From NCBI GenBank assembly GCA_003168315.1, contig PMSP01000080.1, positions 755 through 7,322 on the forward strand: a stretch of 6,568 bases of DNA, given 5' to 3'. Source of the stretch: Opitutaceae bacterium (GTDB taxonomy: Bacteria > Verrucomicrobiota > Verrucomicrobiia > Opitutales > Opitutaceae). Below the pieces are notes generated by a model that had not been told where the DNA came from, searched no databases, and saw only the letters and a list, made by a program, of their open reading frames with translations. Every line of letters starts with the position of its first letter. The stretch's first letter is position 1. The position numbers and the translations under genes were made by a program. Shown here one piece after another: positions 1 through 4,925 of this stretch.

Positions 1-466
1 CGATCGGGATCATCGAGTCGATGGCCATGATGCCGGTGAAGAGGGGCTGGGAGACCGACTTGCGGACGATGATGCCCGGGGCGATCTTCTCGACCGGGTA
101 GGTTTCCTTGGAGTCGAGCGGCCCCTTGCCGTCGACCGGGTTGCCGAGCGCGTCGACCGTGCGGCCGAGGAGACCCCTGCCGACCGGGACGGAGAGGAGC
201 CTGCCGGTCGTCGTGACCTCGTCGCCCTCCTTCAGCTGGGAGACGTCGCCGAGGACGACGCAGCCGACCTCGTCCTCCTCGAGGTTGAGGGCGATCCCGA
301 TCGCGCCGCCCGGGAACTGCACCATCTCGTTGTACATCACGTCCGAGAGCCCGTCGATCTTCGCGACGCCGTCGGCGACCGTGCGTATGTTGCCGGTGTT
401 CTTCTTGACCGACTTGCTGGATAGCTTGGCGATCTGCTGTTCGATTTGTTCGAGGACGGTGCTCAT
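1..466 (-). CDS. atpA: F1 ATP synthase subunit alpha, N-terminal part (cut by window edge)
   Basis: This is the non-catalytic nucleotide-binding subunit of the F1 head; three copies alternate with beta around gamma. The 155 visible residues start MSTVLEQIEQQIAKL, the N-terminal helix that meets delta. The beta-barrel domain follows (about 25-95, with DGVAKIDGL and GAIGIALNLEEDEVG). Next come VGRGLLGRTVDALGNPVDGK (about 95-114) and IAPGIIVRKSVSQPLFTGI, leading to AIDSMIPI at the edge. By comparison with E. coli AtpA (513 aa), the Walker A loop begins about a dozen residues past the edge. KIAPGI and GRGLLGR distinguish alpha from beta. The ATG is at 466-464, 36 bases after the atpH stop. No Shine-Dalgarno is visible, only a short AAA in the leader. 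It is the fifth gene of the atpBEFHA operon, and the identification is secure. Confidence 0.96.
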   Translation of the reverse strand, partial: MSTVLEQIEQQIAKLSSKSVKKNTGNIRTVADGVAKIDGLSDVMYNEMVQFPGGAIGIALNLEEDEVGCVVLGDVSQLKEGDEVTTTGRLLSVPVGRGLLGRTVDALGNPVDGKGPLDSKETYPVEKIAPGIIVRKSVSQPLFTGIMAIDSMIPI

Positions 467-502
467 GGGAATTTCTGGACGGGTGTGTTAAGGTGTCATG
501 TG

Positions 503-898
503 TCAGACCGAGGCGGCCAGTGCCGCGAGCTGCCCGGCGACGGAGGATTCGTAGATGTCGTCGCCCACGTGGACGCGGATGCCGGCGAGGAGTGCCGGGT
601 TGGCCCTCGCGCTGGCCGTGACCGGCCTGCCGTACCTCCTGGTCATCGCGGCTGCGATCGAGGCGAGCATCGCGTCATTGACCGCGCCCGCGTGCTCGAC
701 GAGTGCGAGCCCCTTTGCGAGCTCCATGGCGATCAGCCGCTGGTAGGCCTTGAGGACCATCACCGGGTTGGCGACGCCGTGCTTCTCGACGTATTCCAGG
801 ACGCCGGCCACGCGGTCGGCCGAGACCGCGCCGTCAACCACGCTCATCGTGAAGAGCTGGCGGGCGAACTGCTGTGCGGATTTTGCGGGGGAGGCCAT
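503..898 (-). CDS. atpH: F1F0 ATP synthase subunit delta, short form
   Basis: Delta joins the top of the F1 head (alpha N-termini) to the b-subunit stalk, as part of the stator. The start resembles the delta family (AQQFARQLFTMSVVDGAV, residues 8-25). The C-terminal signature is clear: NPALLAGIRVHVGDDIYESS at 100-119, then VAGQLAAL, corresponding to the usual 'pxLiGGxxxxxGdxxxDxSvxxxL'. The protein has 131 residues, whereas the family is usually about 175-185. The missing length falls in the N-terminal helical domain, between the first helices and the segment starting NPVMVLKAY (44). The start ATG (898-896) lies 5 bases after the atpF stop, leaving no room for a longer N-terminus without overlap, and no Shine-Dalgarno is seen. 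Position between atpF and atpA agrees with delta. Function is presumably retained, since the operon is otherwise intact. Confidence 0.9.
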   Translation of the reverse strand: MASPAKSAQQFARQLFTMSVVDGAVSADRVAGVLEYVEKHGVANPVMVLKAYQRLIAMELAKGLALVEHAGAVNDAMLASIAAAMTRRYGRPVTASARANPALLAGIRVHVGDDIYESSVAGQLAALAASV

Positions 899-903
899 CC
901 GTG

Positions 904-1473
904 TCAGGCGCTGTTGAGCTCTCGTGCGGCGGACTCGGTGTACCGGTTGCGGTCGGCGTCGGAGAGCTCCCTGGAAAGAACCTGCTGCGTCGTCGTGACG
1001 ACCAGGCGCGCGATCTCGGTGCGGGCCTCGGCGAGCATCTTCTTCTTCTCGAGCTCGATCACCTGCTGCGCCTTCACCAGCATGTCGCTGGCCTTGGCCG
1101 CGGCTTCTTGCGTCTGCTTGTCGAGGAAGTCCTTCGCGGCCTTGCGCGCCTCGTCTATGACCTTGGAGGCGTCGGCCTGCGACCTCTTGGCGCTCGCGAC
1201 GCTCTCCTGCTGCATGGCCTCGAGCTTGGCCTTCATCTCGTCGGCGTACTGCAGGCCGGAGGCGATCCTCTTCTGCCGCTCGTCAAGCGTCGCGAGGACG
1301 GGCTTGAAGGCGAATTTCCAGAGCAGGAAGGCGACGATCGAGAAATTCAGGATCTGGGCCAGGATGAAGGGCCAGCTGATGCCGAATTCCTGCGTGATCT
1401 TGCTGATGCCGCTTGCTGCCGGTGCGGCCTCGGGGGCCGCCGTCTGGGCGAGTATGAGCAGGTGGGAGAGCAT
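904..1473 (-). CDS. atpF: F0 ATP synthase subunit b
   Basis: Subunit b is the membrane-anchored peripheral stalk that keeps F1 from turning with the rotor. The protein has 189 residues. An Ala/Pro-rich N-terminus (about 9-22, AQTAAPEAAPAASG) precedes the single membrane helix at about 34-54 (WPFILAQILNFSIVAFLLWK). The family-typical FKPVLATLDERQKRIASGL (56-74) comes next, then a long charged heptad-like coiled coil rich in A, K, E and Q to about residue 170 (for example EMKAKLEAMQQES and VIELEKKKMLAEARTEIARL). Length slightly exceeds E. coli b (156 aa) because of the extra N-terminus. MLSHLLILAQTA could act as a weak signal-like segment. The ATG at 1473-1471 is preceded by an A6 run at -9 to -14 rather than a Shine-Dalgarno. 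A strong hairpin lies between atpE and this gene. Confidence 0.95.
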   Translation of the reverse strand: MLSHLLILAQTAAPEAAPAASGISKITQEFGISWPFILAQILNFSIVAFLLWKFAFKPVLATLDERQKRIASGLQYADEMKAKLEAMQQESVASAKRSQADASKVIDEARKAAKDFLDKQTQEAAAKASDMLVKAQQVIELEKKKMLAEARTEIARLVVTTTQQVLSRELSDADRNRYTESAARELNSA

Positions 1474-1493
1474 GGAGGTCGTTTTTTAAGGGG

Positions 1494-1522
1494 ACCGCGC
1501 CGGCGCATGGCGCCGGCGCGGT
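1494..1522 (-). repeat. Perfect 13-bp GC-rich hairpin between atpE and atpF
   Basis: Bases 1494-1506 (ACCGCGCCGGCGC) pair perfectly with 1510-1522 (GCGCCGGCGCGGT), leaving a 3-base loop. It lies 13 bases past the atpE stop and ends 21 bases before the atpF start. No U-run follows on the minus-strand RNA (CCCCTTAAAAAAC instead), so it is not a classical intrinsic terminator. It could protect the 3' end of an atpBE message or slow polymerase or 3' exonucleases. That would favour the many-copy c subunit over b, which is an inference. Confidence 0.75.
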
Positions 1523-1535
1523 TGTTCGGAGGGTC

Positions 1536-1742
1536 TTACTTAATGAAGAGCGCGTAGAACGCGACCGCTTCGGCAAGGGCCATTCCGATGACGGCCTGGA
1601 CCAGGATCTTCGTGGAAGCCCCCGGGTTGCGGCCGACCGCCTCGGCGGCCTTGAAGCCGACGAGGCCTACGCCGATCGCGGCGCCAAGGCAGCCGAGACC
1701 GCCCTGGATGCTTCCTGTCATTTCAGCGATTACTGATGTCAT
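1536..1742 (-). CDS. atpE: F0 ATP synthase subunit c (proteolipid ring subunit)
   Basis: Subunit c forms the rotating membrane ring that carries ions. The 68-residue protein is a two-helix hairpin. Helix 1 has the glycine pattern of c-ring packing (GGLGCLGAAIGVGLVGFKAA, 14-33). The polar loop is GRNPGAS (37-43), corresponding to the RQP loop that touches gamma/epsilon. Helix 2 carries the ion-binding carboxylate as Glu58 in GMALAEAVAFYALF (53-66). Position 25 is Val where Na+-type rings have Gln, and Ala59 follows Glu58 where Na+ types have Ser/Thr, so H+ coupling is likely. The ATG at 1742-1740 is preferred over Met8 because it gives the usual short N-terminus. The leader has A8 at -9 to -16 and no Shine-Dalgarno. 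It lies 69 bases after atpB. Confidence 0.97.
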   Translation of the reverse strand: MTSVIAEMTGSIQGGLGCLGAAIGVGLVGFKAAEAVGRNPGASTKILVQAVIGMALAEAVAFYALFIK

Positions 1743-1750
1743 GTTGGTAC

Positions 1751-1758
1751 TTTTTTTT
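1751..1758 (-). promoter_or_regulatory. A8 leader upstream of atpE start
   Basis: Eight consecutive A residues on the mRNA strand lie at -9 to -16 of the atpE ATG, where a Shine-Dalgarno would normally sit. Unstructured A-rich leaders can recruit ribosomes through protein S1, and E. coli atpE is itself known for a translational enhancer upstream of its start. A similar role here is inferred from position and composition only. Confidence 0.4.
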
Positions 1759-1767
1759 GGTGGATTG

Positions 1768-1800
1768 CCGCCGTCCGCGCTCTGGGCACGGTCCCGGCGG
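1768..1800 (-). other. Possible hairpin in the atpB-atpE spacer
   Basis: CCGCCG at 1768-1773 can pair with CGGCGG at 1795-1800 around a 21-base interior with little further pairing. On the mRNA it comes before the A8 leader of atpE. It is a weak structure with no U-tract, so it is not a terminator. It may mark a processing or pausing site, but it could also be a by-product of high GC. Confidence 0.3.
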
Positions 1801-1811
1801 AAAAGGGATGG

Positions 1812-2690
1812 TCAGTGCGCGGCTTCCTTGTGCTCCTCGTGGTGGTCGTCGCCGTGGTTGCAGATAAGGCCGATGTAGACGCTCACGAGCAGCGTGAAGA
1901 CGAAGGCCTGGACAAAGCCGATGAGGAGTTCGAGCACGTAGAACGGGGCAGGGAGCCCCCACTTCTGCATGCCGCTCATCGCATGCATCAGGCTCTCGCC
2001 GCCGAAAACGTTGCCGAAGAGCCGCAGGGAAAGCGAAATCGGCCTGAACGCGATCGAGACGATCTCGATGATGCCAATGAGGAAGAAGACGATGAAGAGG
2101 GGGTAATAGATGACTGCCGGGACCTCGCTCTTGTCCGCCTTGTTGCCGAAGATGTCCTTGAGGACGACCGCCGGCCCCGCATAGCGCATGATGAAGTAAA
2201 ACCAGCAGCCTATGGCGACCAGGGACAGCGCTAGCGTGCCGTTCAGGTCCGCGTTGGCGGGCCGGATGAGCTCCGTCCATCCGCCGGAGGTGTGGTCGAG
2301 CATGTAGATCGTCCCGACACCGGGAAGGAGGCCGCTCCAGTTCTGTATCAGGATGAAGGTGAAGAGACAGATAAGGAGGGGAAAGGTGGGTTTCGCGACC
2401 TTGGGTCCGACTATCGGGGAGGTGAGGTCGTAGATCCCCTGGACCAGGCTCTCGACAATCGCCTGGCCGCGGCCGGGGATCAGCTTTGGGCGCCCGATCG
2501 CAAGCCGGATGACTATGATAAGCAGAAGGGCCACGACCCAGCTCGTGACCATGCTGTTGGTCACGGGAAGGGAGCCTATCCTGAACAGCGCCTGGGCCGA
2601 GGTTTCCACGCCCGATCCCTCGGCGGCATAGGCCGGCACCCCGGTTGAAAGGGACGCAAGGATGAGTGCAAGTTTAGTGACCCGAGACAT
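1812..2690 (-). CDS. atpB: F0 ATP synthase subunit a
   Basis: Subunit a forms the two half-channels through which protons reach the c-ring. The protein has 292 residues. It opens with a likely cleavable signal segment (about 1-23, hydrophobic core LALILASLSTGV, AYA-A cleavage motif), which E. coli AtpB lacks. Membrane segments follow at roughly 48-65, 103-122, 152-172, 195-215 and 250-275. The essential arginine is Arg223 in ISLSLRLFGNVFGGE (218-232), equivalent to E. coli Arg210. The conserved Gln is Gln261 in the last helix (LIGFVQAFVFTLL). The tail is rich in His and acidic residues (NHGDDHHEEHKEAAH). The ATG at 2690-2688 gives the signal segment, and upstream sequence is non-coding. It is first in the operon, and neither atpI nor atpZ lies directly upstream. 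Confidence 0.96.
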   Translation of the reverse strand: MSRVTKLALILASLSTGVPAYAAEGSGVETSAQALFRIGSLPVTNSMVTSWVVALLLIIVIRLAIGRPKLIPGRGQAIVESLVQGIYDLTSPIVGPKVAKPTFPLLICLFTFILIQNWSGLLPGVGTIYMLDHTSGGWTELIRPANADLNGTLALSLVAIGCWFYFIMRYAGPAVVLKDIFGNKADKSEVPAVIYYPLFIVFFLIGIIEIVSIAFRPISLSLRLFGNVFGGESLMHAMSGMQKWGLPAPFYVLELLIGFVQAFVFTLLVSVYIGLICNHGDDHHEEHKEAAH

Positions 2691-2727
2691 GGTTCATTCC
2701 GACGGCTGGAAGCTCTGGAAACGCTTA

Positions 2728-2757
2728 GTCGTAGGCAAGGGCCCCTCTCTCCGTCAA
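2728..2757 (-). promoter_or_regulatory. Candidate sigma-70-type promoter for the atp operon
   Basis: In the 114-base gap between the transporter gene and atpB, the minus strand reads TTGACG (2757-2752), an 18-base spacer, then TACGAC (2733-2728). The -35 match is strong and the -10 match moderate. Transcription would start near 2721, giving a leader of about 30 bases before atpB. The rest of the gap (2691-2804) holds only a weak 4-bp hairpin at 2790-2801 and an A5 run. The promoter call rests on motif and position alone. Confidence 0.45.
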
Positions 2758-2804
2758 CAACCGAAACTTTAAAAACTCGGAGCGAATACCCCGGCGTCGG
2801 GCTT

Positions 2805-3749
2805 TCACGGCTTGGCCGCGGTCCGCGCCCTCCCGATCGTGATGATGGCCACCGCCCCGACGATGATGGCCGCGGCAAGGAGCATGCGCGGGTTGAGCGG
2901 CTCGCCGAGGACGAGCCAGCCCAGGACGACGGCGACAACCGGGTTCACGTAGGCATAGGTCGACACCTTTGCCGGGGTGCAATGCTCCAGGAGCCATACG
3001 TACACGCGGAAGGCGACTATCGAGCCCGCCACCACGAGATAGGCGAACGCCTCCCACGAATGGGTGCTTATCGAGGCCATGTGAAATGAGCTCCCCTCCC
3101 CCAAGAGCAAGCCTGTCAGCAACATGCACGCGCTACCGCAGATCATCTGCATAGCCGAGGCCATGATGAGCGATGTCCCGGCAGCGATGTGCTTGCTGTA
3201 AAATGATCCCGTCCACCAACTTATGGTCGAGGCGAAGAGGGCGATGATGTCGATCGCGGGGGGCCGGTAGCCCTGCGGGATGGCGTCCGGCCCAAGAAGG
3301 AGGGCTATCCCGGCTATCCCGACCGCCACCCCGAGCGCCAGGCCGACCGTCGGCCGCTTTCCTCCCGGCCGAACCCAGTCAAAGAGAACGACGACGAGGG
3401 GTCCCGCGCCGATCATAAGCGAGGTGATCCCGGAGGGTGTCCGCTCCTCGCACCAGGAGACAACGGCGTTTCCCCCGAGAAGGAGAAAGATCCCTATGAT
3501 GGCCTGGTCGCGCCACTGCCTGCGCGTGGGCCAGGGCGCGCCCCTGAGGCGGAGGTACCCGAATACGAGGGAACCGGCCACGGCGAAGCGCATTCCGGCC
3601 ATGAGGAACGGGGGCATGGTCTCCACCGCGACCCGGATCCCCAGGTAGGTGCTCCCCCAGATCAGGTAGATGGCTGCGAAGGCCAGGACATAGGCGCCGC
3701 GCGAGGGCGCGGCGCCCCCCCCGGCGGCCGCTTCAGCGCCGCCGTTCAT
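2805..3749 (-). CDS. EamA/DMT-family transporter, YedA-like
   Basis: This is an inner-membrane drug/metabolite transporter of the ten-helix, two-EamA-repeat type, probably an exporter. Substrate is not predictable. The 314 residues include the first-repeat signature AAIYLIWGSTYLGIRVAVET (25-44) with PPFLMAGMRFAVAG, which resembles E. coli YedA closely. GNAVVSWCEERTPSGITSLM (94-112 region) ends near helix 4. The second repeat begins about 166 and contains YAYVNPVVAVVLGWLVLGEP (265-284), the conserved helix 9 region. The ATG at 3749-3747 is chosen because an upstream extension to 3950 would only read the preceding gene in another frame as low-complexity R/S/P. This start overlaps the preceding PfpI-like gene by 17 bases, suggesting translational coupling. 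Codons 9-12 contain a G8 run beside a 10-bp hairpin. Confidence 0.9.
   Translation of the reverse strand: MNGGAEAAAGGGAAPSRGAYVLAFAAIYLIWGSTYLGIRVAVETMPPFLMAGMRFAVAGSLVFGYLRLRGAPWPTRRQWRDQAIIGIFLLLGGNAVVSWCEERTPSGITSLMIGAGPLVVVLFDWVRPGGKRPTVGLALGVAVGIAGIALLLGPDAIPQGYRPPAIDIIALFASTISWWTGSFYSKHIAAGTSLIMASAMQMICGSACMLLTGLLLGEGSSFHMASISTHSWEAFAYLVVAGSIVAFRVYVWLLEHCTPAKVSTYAYVNPVVAVVLGWLVLGEPLNPRMLLAAAIIVGAVAIITIGRARTAAKP
3693..3716 (-). repeat. Perfect 10-bp inverted repeat in the 5' coding part of the transporter gene
   Basis: GGCGCCGCGC (3693-3702) and GCGCGGCGCC (3707-3716) are perfect complements around the loop GAGG. All ten pairs are G-C. The hairpin sits about 33-56 bases into the transporter coding sequence, encoding the low-constraint segment around GAAPSRG. 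This is close enough to the start to influence initiation or early elongation. It could also be chance in GC-rich, Ala/Gly-coding DNA. Confidence 0.6.
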
Positions 3750-4317
3750 ATTCCATGTAGGCGGCCGTGGCTGACGCAGCCTCGTCCCCGACGACGCGCG
3801 CGACGATGTGAAGGGAGCAGTCGATGCCGGCCGAGATCCCGGCCGAGGTGACGACCGCGCCGTTGTCGTGGAACCGCGCGCTCGCGTCGACGATGGCCCC
3901 CGGGGCCATGGTGCGCAGCGTCTCGACGAGGTCGTGGTGGGTCGTGACACGCAGGCCGTCGAGCAACCCCGCCTTCGCCAGCACGAGCGCTCCCGTGCAG
4001 ACGCTCATGATGATTTCCGCGGAGCGAGCCCTATTCTGTATCCATTCGATGACTACGGGATTACGCAGGAGGGCACGCGTCCCGAAGCCGCCCGGGATGA
4101 CCAGTATATGGGGGGGCGGGCAGGTCTCGATCGCGTGGTCCGGGACGACCTTCAGCCCGTTGCGCGCCCGGACGGTGCCGGGCATCGGCGCGACCGTGAC
4201 GACGTTGAACACGGAGTGGGAGCGCAGCTCATCAGTCACGGCGAACACCTCGAACGGGCCCGCGAAGTCGAGCACCTCGACTTCATCAAACACGAGGATG
4301 GCGACGTTCCTTCTCAT
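3733..4317 (-). CDS. DJ-1/PfpI superfamily protein, isonitrile hydratase-like
   Basis: The protein has 194 residues and a single class-I glutamine-amidotransferase-like (DJ-1/PfpI) fold. MRRNVAILVFDEVEVLDFAG (1-20) gives strand 1 and the DFAGPFEVF helix. ILVIPGGFGTRALL (71-84) is the conserved glycine loop. MSVCTGALVLAKAGLLDGL (104-122) is the nucleophile elbow with Cys107, followed by TTHH (125-128). Asp17 corresponds in place to the catalytic Asp described for isonitrile hydratase of Pseudomonas putida. There is no AraC-type DNA-binding C-terminus, so this is a stand-alone enzyme-like member and not a GATase-AraC regulator. It lies 14 bases after trmB and overlaps the transporter gene by 17 bases. 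The ATG is at 4317-4315, with A6 at -6 to -11 and no Shine-Dalgarno. Exact substrate is unknown; glyoxalase-like or protease-like activity are alternatives. Confidence 0.87.
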   Translation of the reverse strand: MRRNVAILVFDEVEVLDFAGPFEVFAVTDELRSHSVFNVVTVAPMPGTVRARNGLKVVPDHAIETCPPPHILVIPGGFGTRALLRNPVVIEWIQNRARSAEIIMSVCTGALVLAKAGLLDGLRVTTHHDLVETLRTMAPGAIVDASARFHDNGAVVTSAGISAGIDCSLHIVARVVGDEAASATAAYMEYERRR

Positions 4318-4331
4318 GCCGATTTTTTAGC

Positions 4332-4925
4332 TCATCGTCGCGTCGCAACGAGTGAAAAATGGCGCTCGGCGCGCTTTTGGAAAACGGTCGGTTCCTCGAA
4401 TGGCCATGAATCCACCGTTTCCTCCGCCCAATCCGCGTGCGTGGCGACGAGGTCGCAGACTGCACGGAAATAGGGTTCATGGTCGGTCCTGAAATAAAGG
4501 GGCGCCCCCTTCACCGCCTTCGCCGCCGCTGCCGTGAGGAATTCCGCTTTGACGACGCGGTTCTTGTGGTGGCGCCTTTTCGGCCACGGATCCGGGAAAA
4601 GGATGAAGATCGAGGTGAACCTGGCCGTTTCCGGCATGACGGCCAGGAAGTCGTCCGCATCAGCCCTGACGAAACGCAGGTTTTCGAGCCTTGCGCGCTC
4701 TCGCTTCCGGTCCGCCCGCACGATCCGGTCGGACGTGATGTCTATCCCGATGCAGGTGTCGTCCGGATTTCCCTTGGCGAAGGCGGTGAGGAAATGACCG
4801 TGGCCGCTGCCGACTTCCCAGACAAAATGGTCCCCGGAATGGATGATCTTCGCCAGCTCCTGGCGCAAATCCTGGCGCCTCTTGCTGACAACGGAGTCAC
4901 GCTCCGCGGGACGGCTCGGCCTCAA
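4332..4925 (-). CDS. trmB: tRNA (guanine-N7-)-methyltransferase
   Basis: TrmB uses S-adenosylmethionine to form m7G46 in the variable loop of tRNA. The protein has 197 residues. The SAM-binding motif I is WEVGSGHGHFL (36-46), and the acidic loop after strand 2 is IGIDI (59-63). The family signature FPDPWPKRRHHKNR spans 110-123, with RTDHEPYF (146-153) and EPTVFQKRAERH (178-189) near the C-terminus. It is shorter than E. coli TrmB (239 aa), mostly at the N-terminus. The frame contains no ATG before motif I; an in-frame stop at 4955-4953 limits the 5' end. The TTG at 4925-4923 is the best start, overlapping the mnmG stop as TTGA. A purine-rich GGAAGGGGA (4943-4935) lies 9 bases upstream. Coupled translation with mnmG is likely. 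Confidence 0.94.
   Translation of the reverse strand: MRPSRPAERDSVVSKRRQDLRQELAKIIHSGDHFVWEVGSGHGHFLTAFAKGNPDDTCIGIDITSDRIVRADRKRERARLENLRFVRADADDFLAVMPETARFTSIFILFPDPWPKRRHHKNRVVKAEFLTAAAAKAVKGAPLYFRTDHEPYFRAVCDLVATHADWAEETVDSWPFEEPTVFQKRAERHFSLVATRR

Noticed and set aside
566..571. A second CACGTG core, in atpH, as another parS site
   Set aside because: The flanks (TCGCC before, GACGC after) break the parS consensus and symmetry beyond a few bases.
446..1557. Long plus-strand reading frames opposite atpH and atpF (446-1489 and 874-1557)
   Set aside because: They mirror well-recognised minus-strand genes, have no family resemblance and arise from high-GC coding bias.
1815..2234. Plus-strand acidic/charged frame opposite atpB
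   Set aside because: Antisense shadow of the membrane helices of AtpB, with D/E-rich residues reflecting complementary codons.
2771..2801. Terminator after the transporter gene
   Set aside because: The hairpin (2790-2793 with 2798-2801) has only four pairs and the U5 run lies 14 bases further on, so it does not form an intrinsic terminator.
3750..3950. N-terminal extension of the transporter to 3950
   Set aside because: The extra 67 residues are R/S/P/T-rich low complexity produced by reading the PfpI-like gene in another frame.
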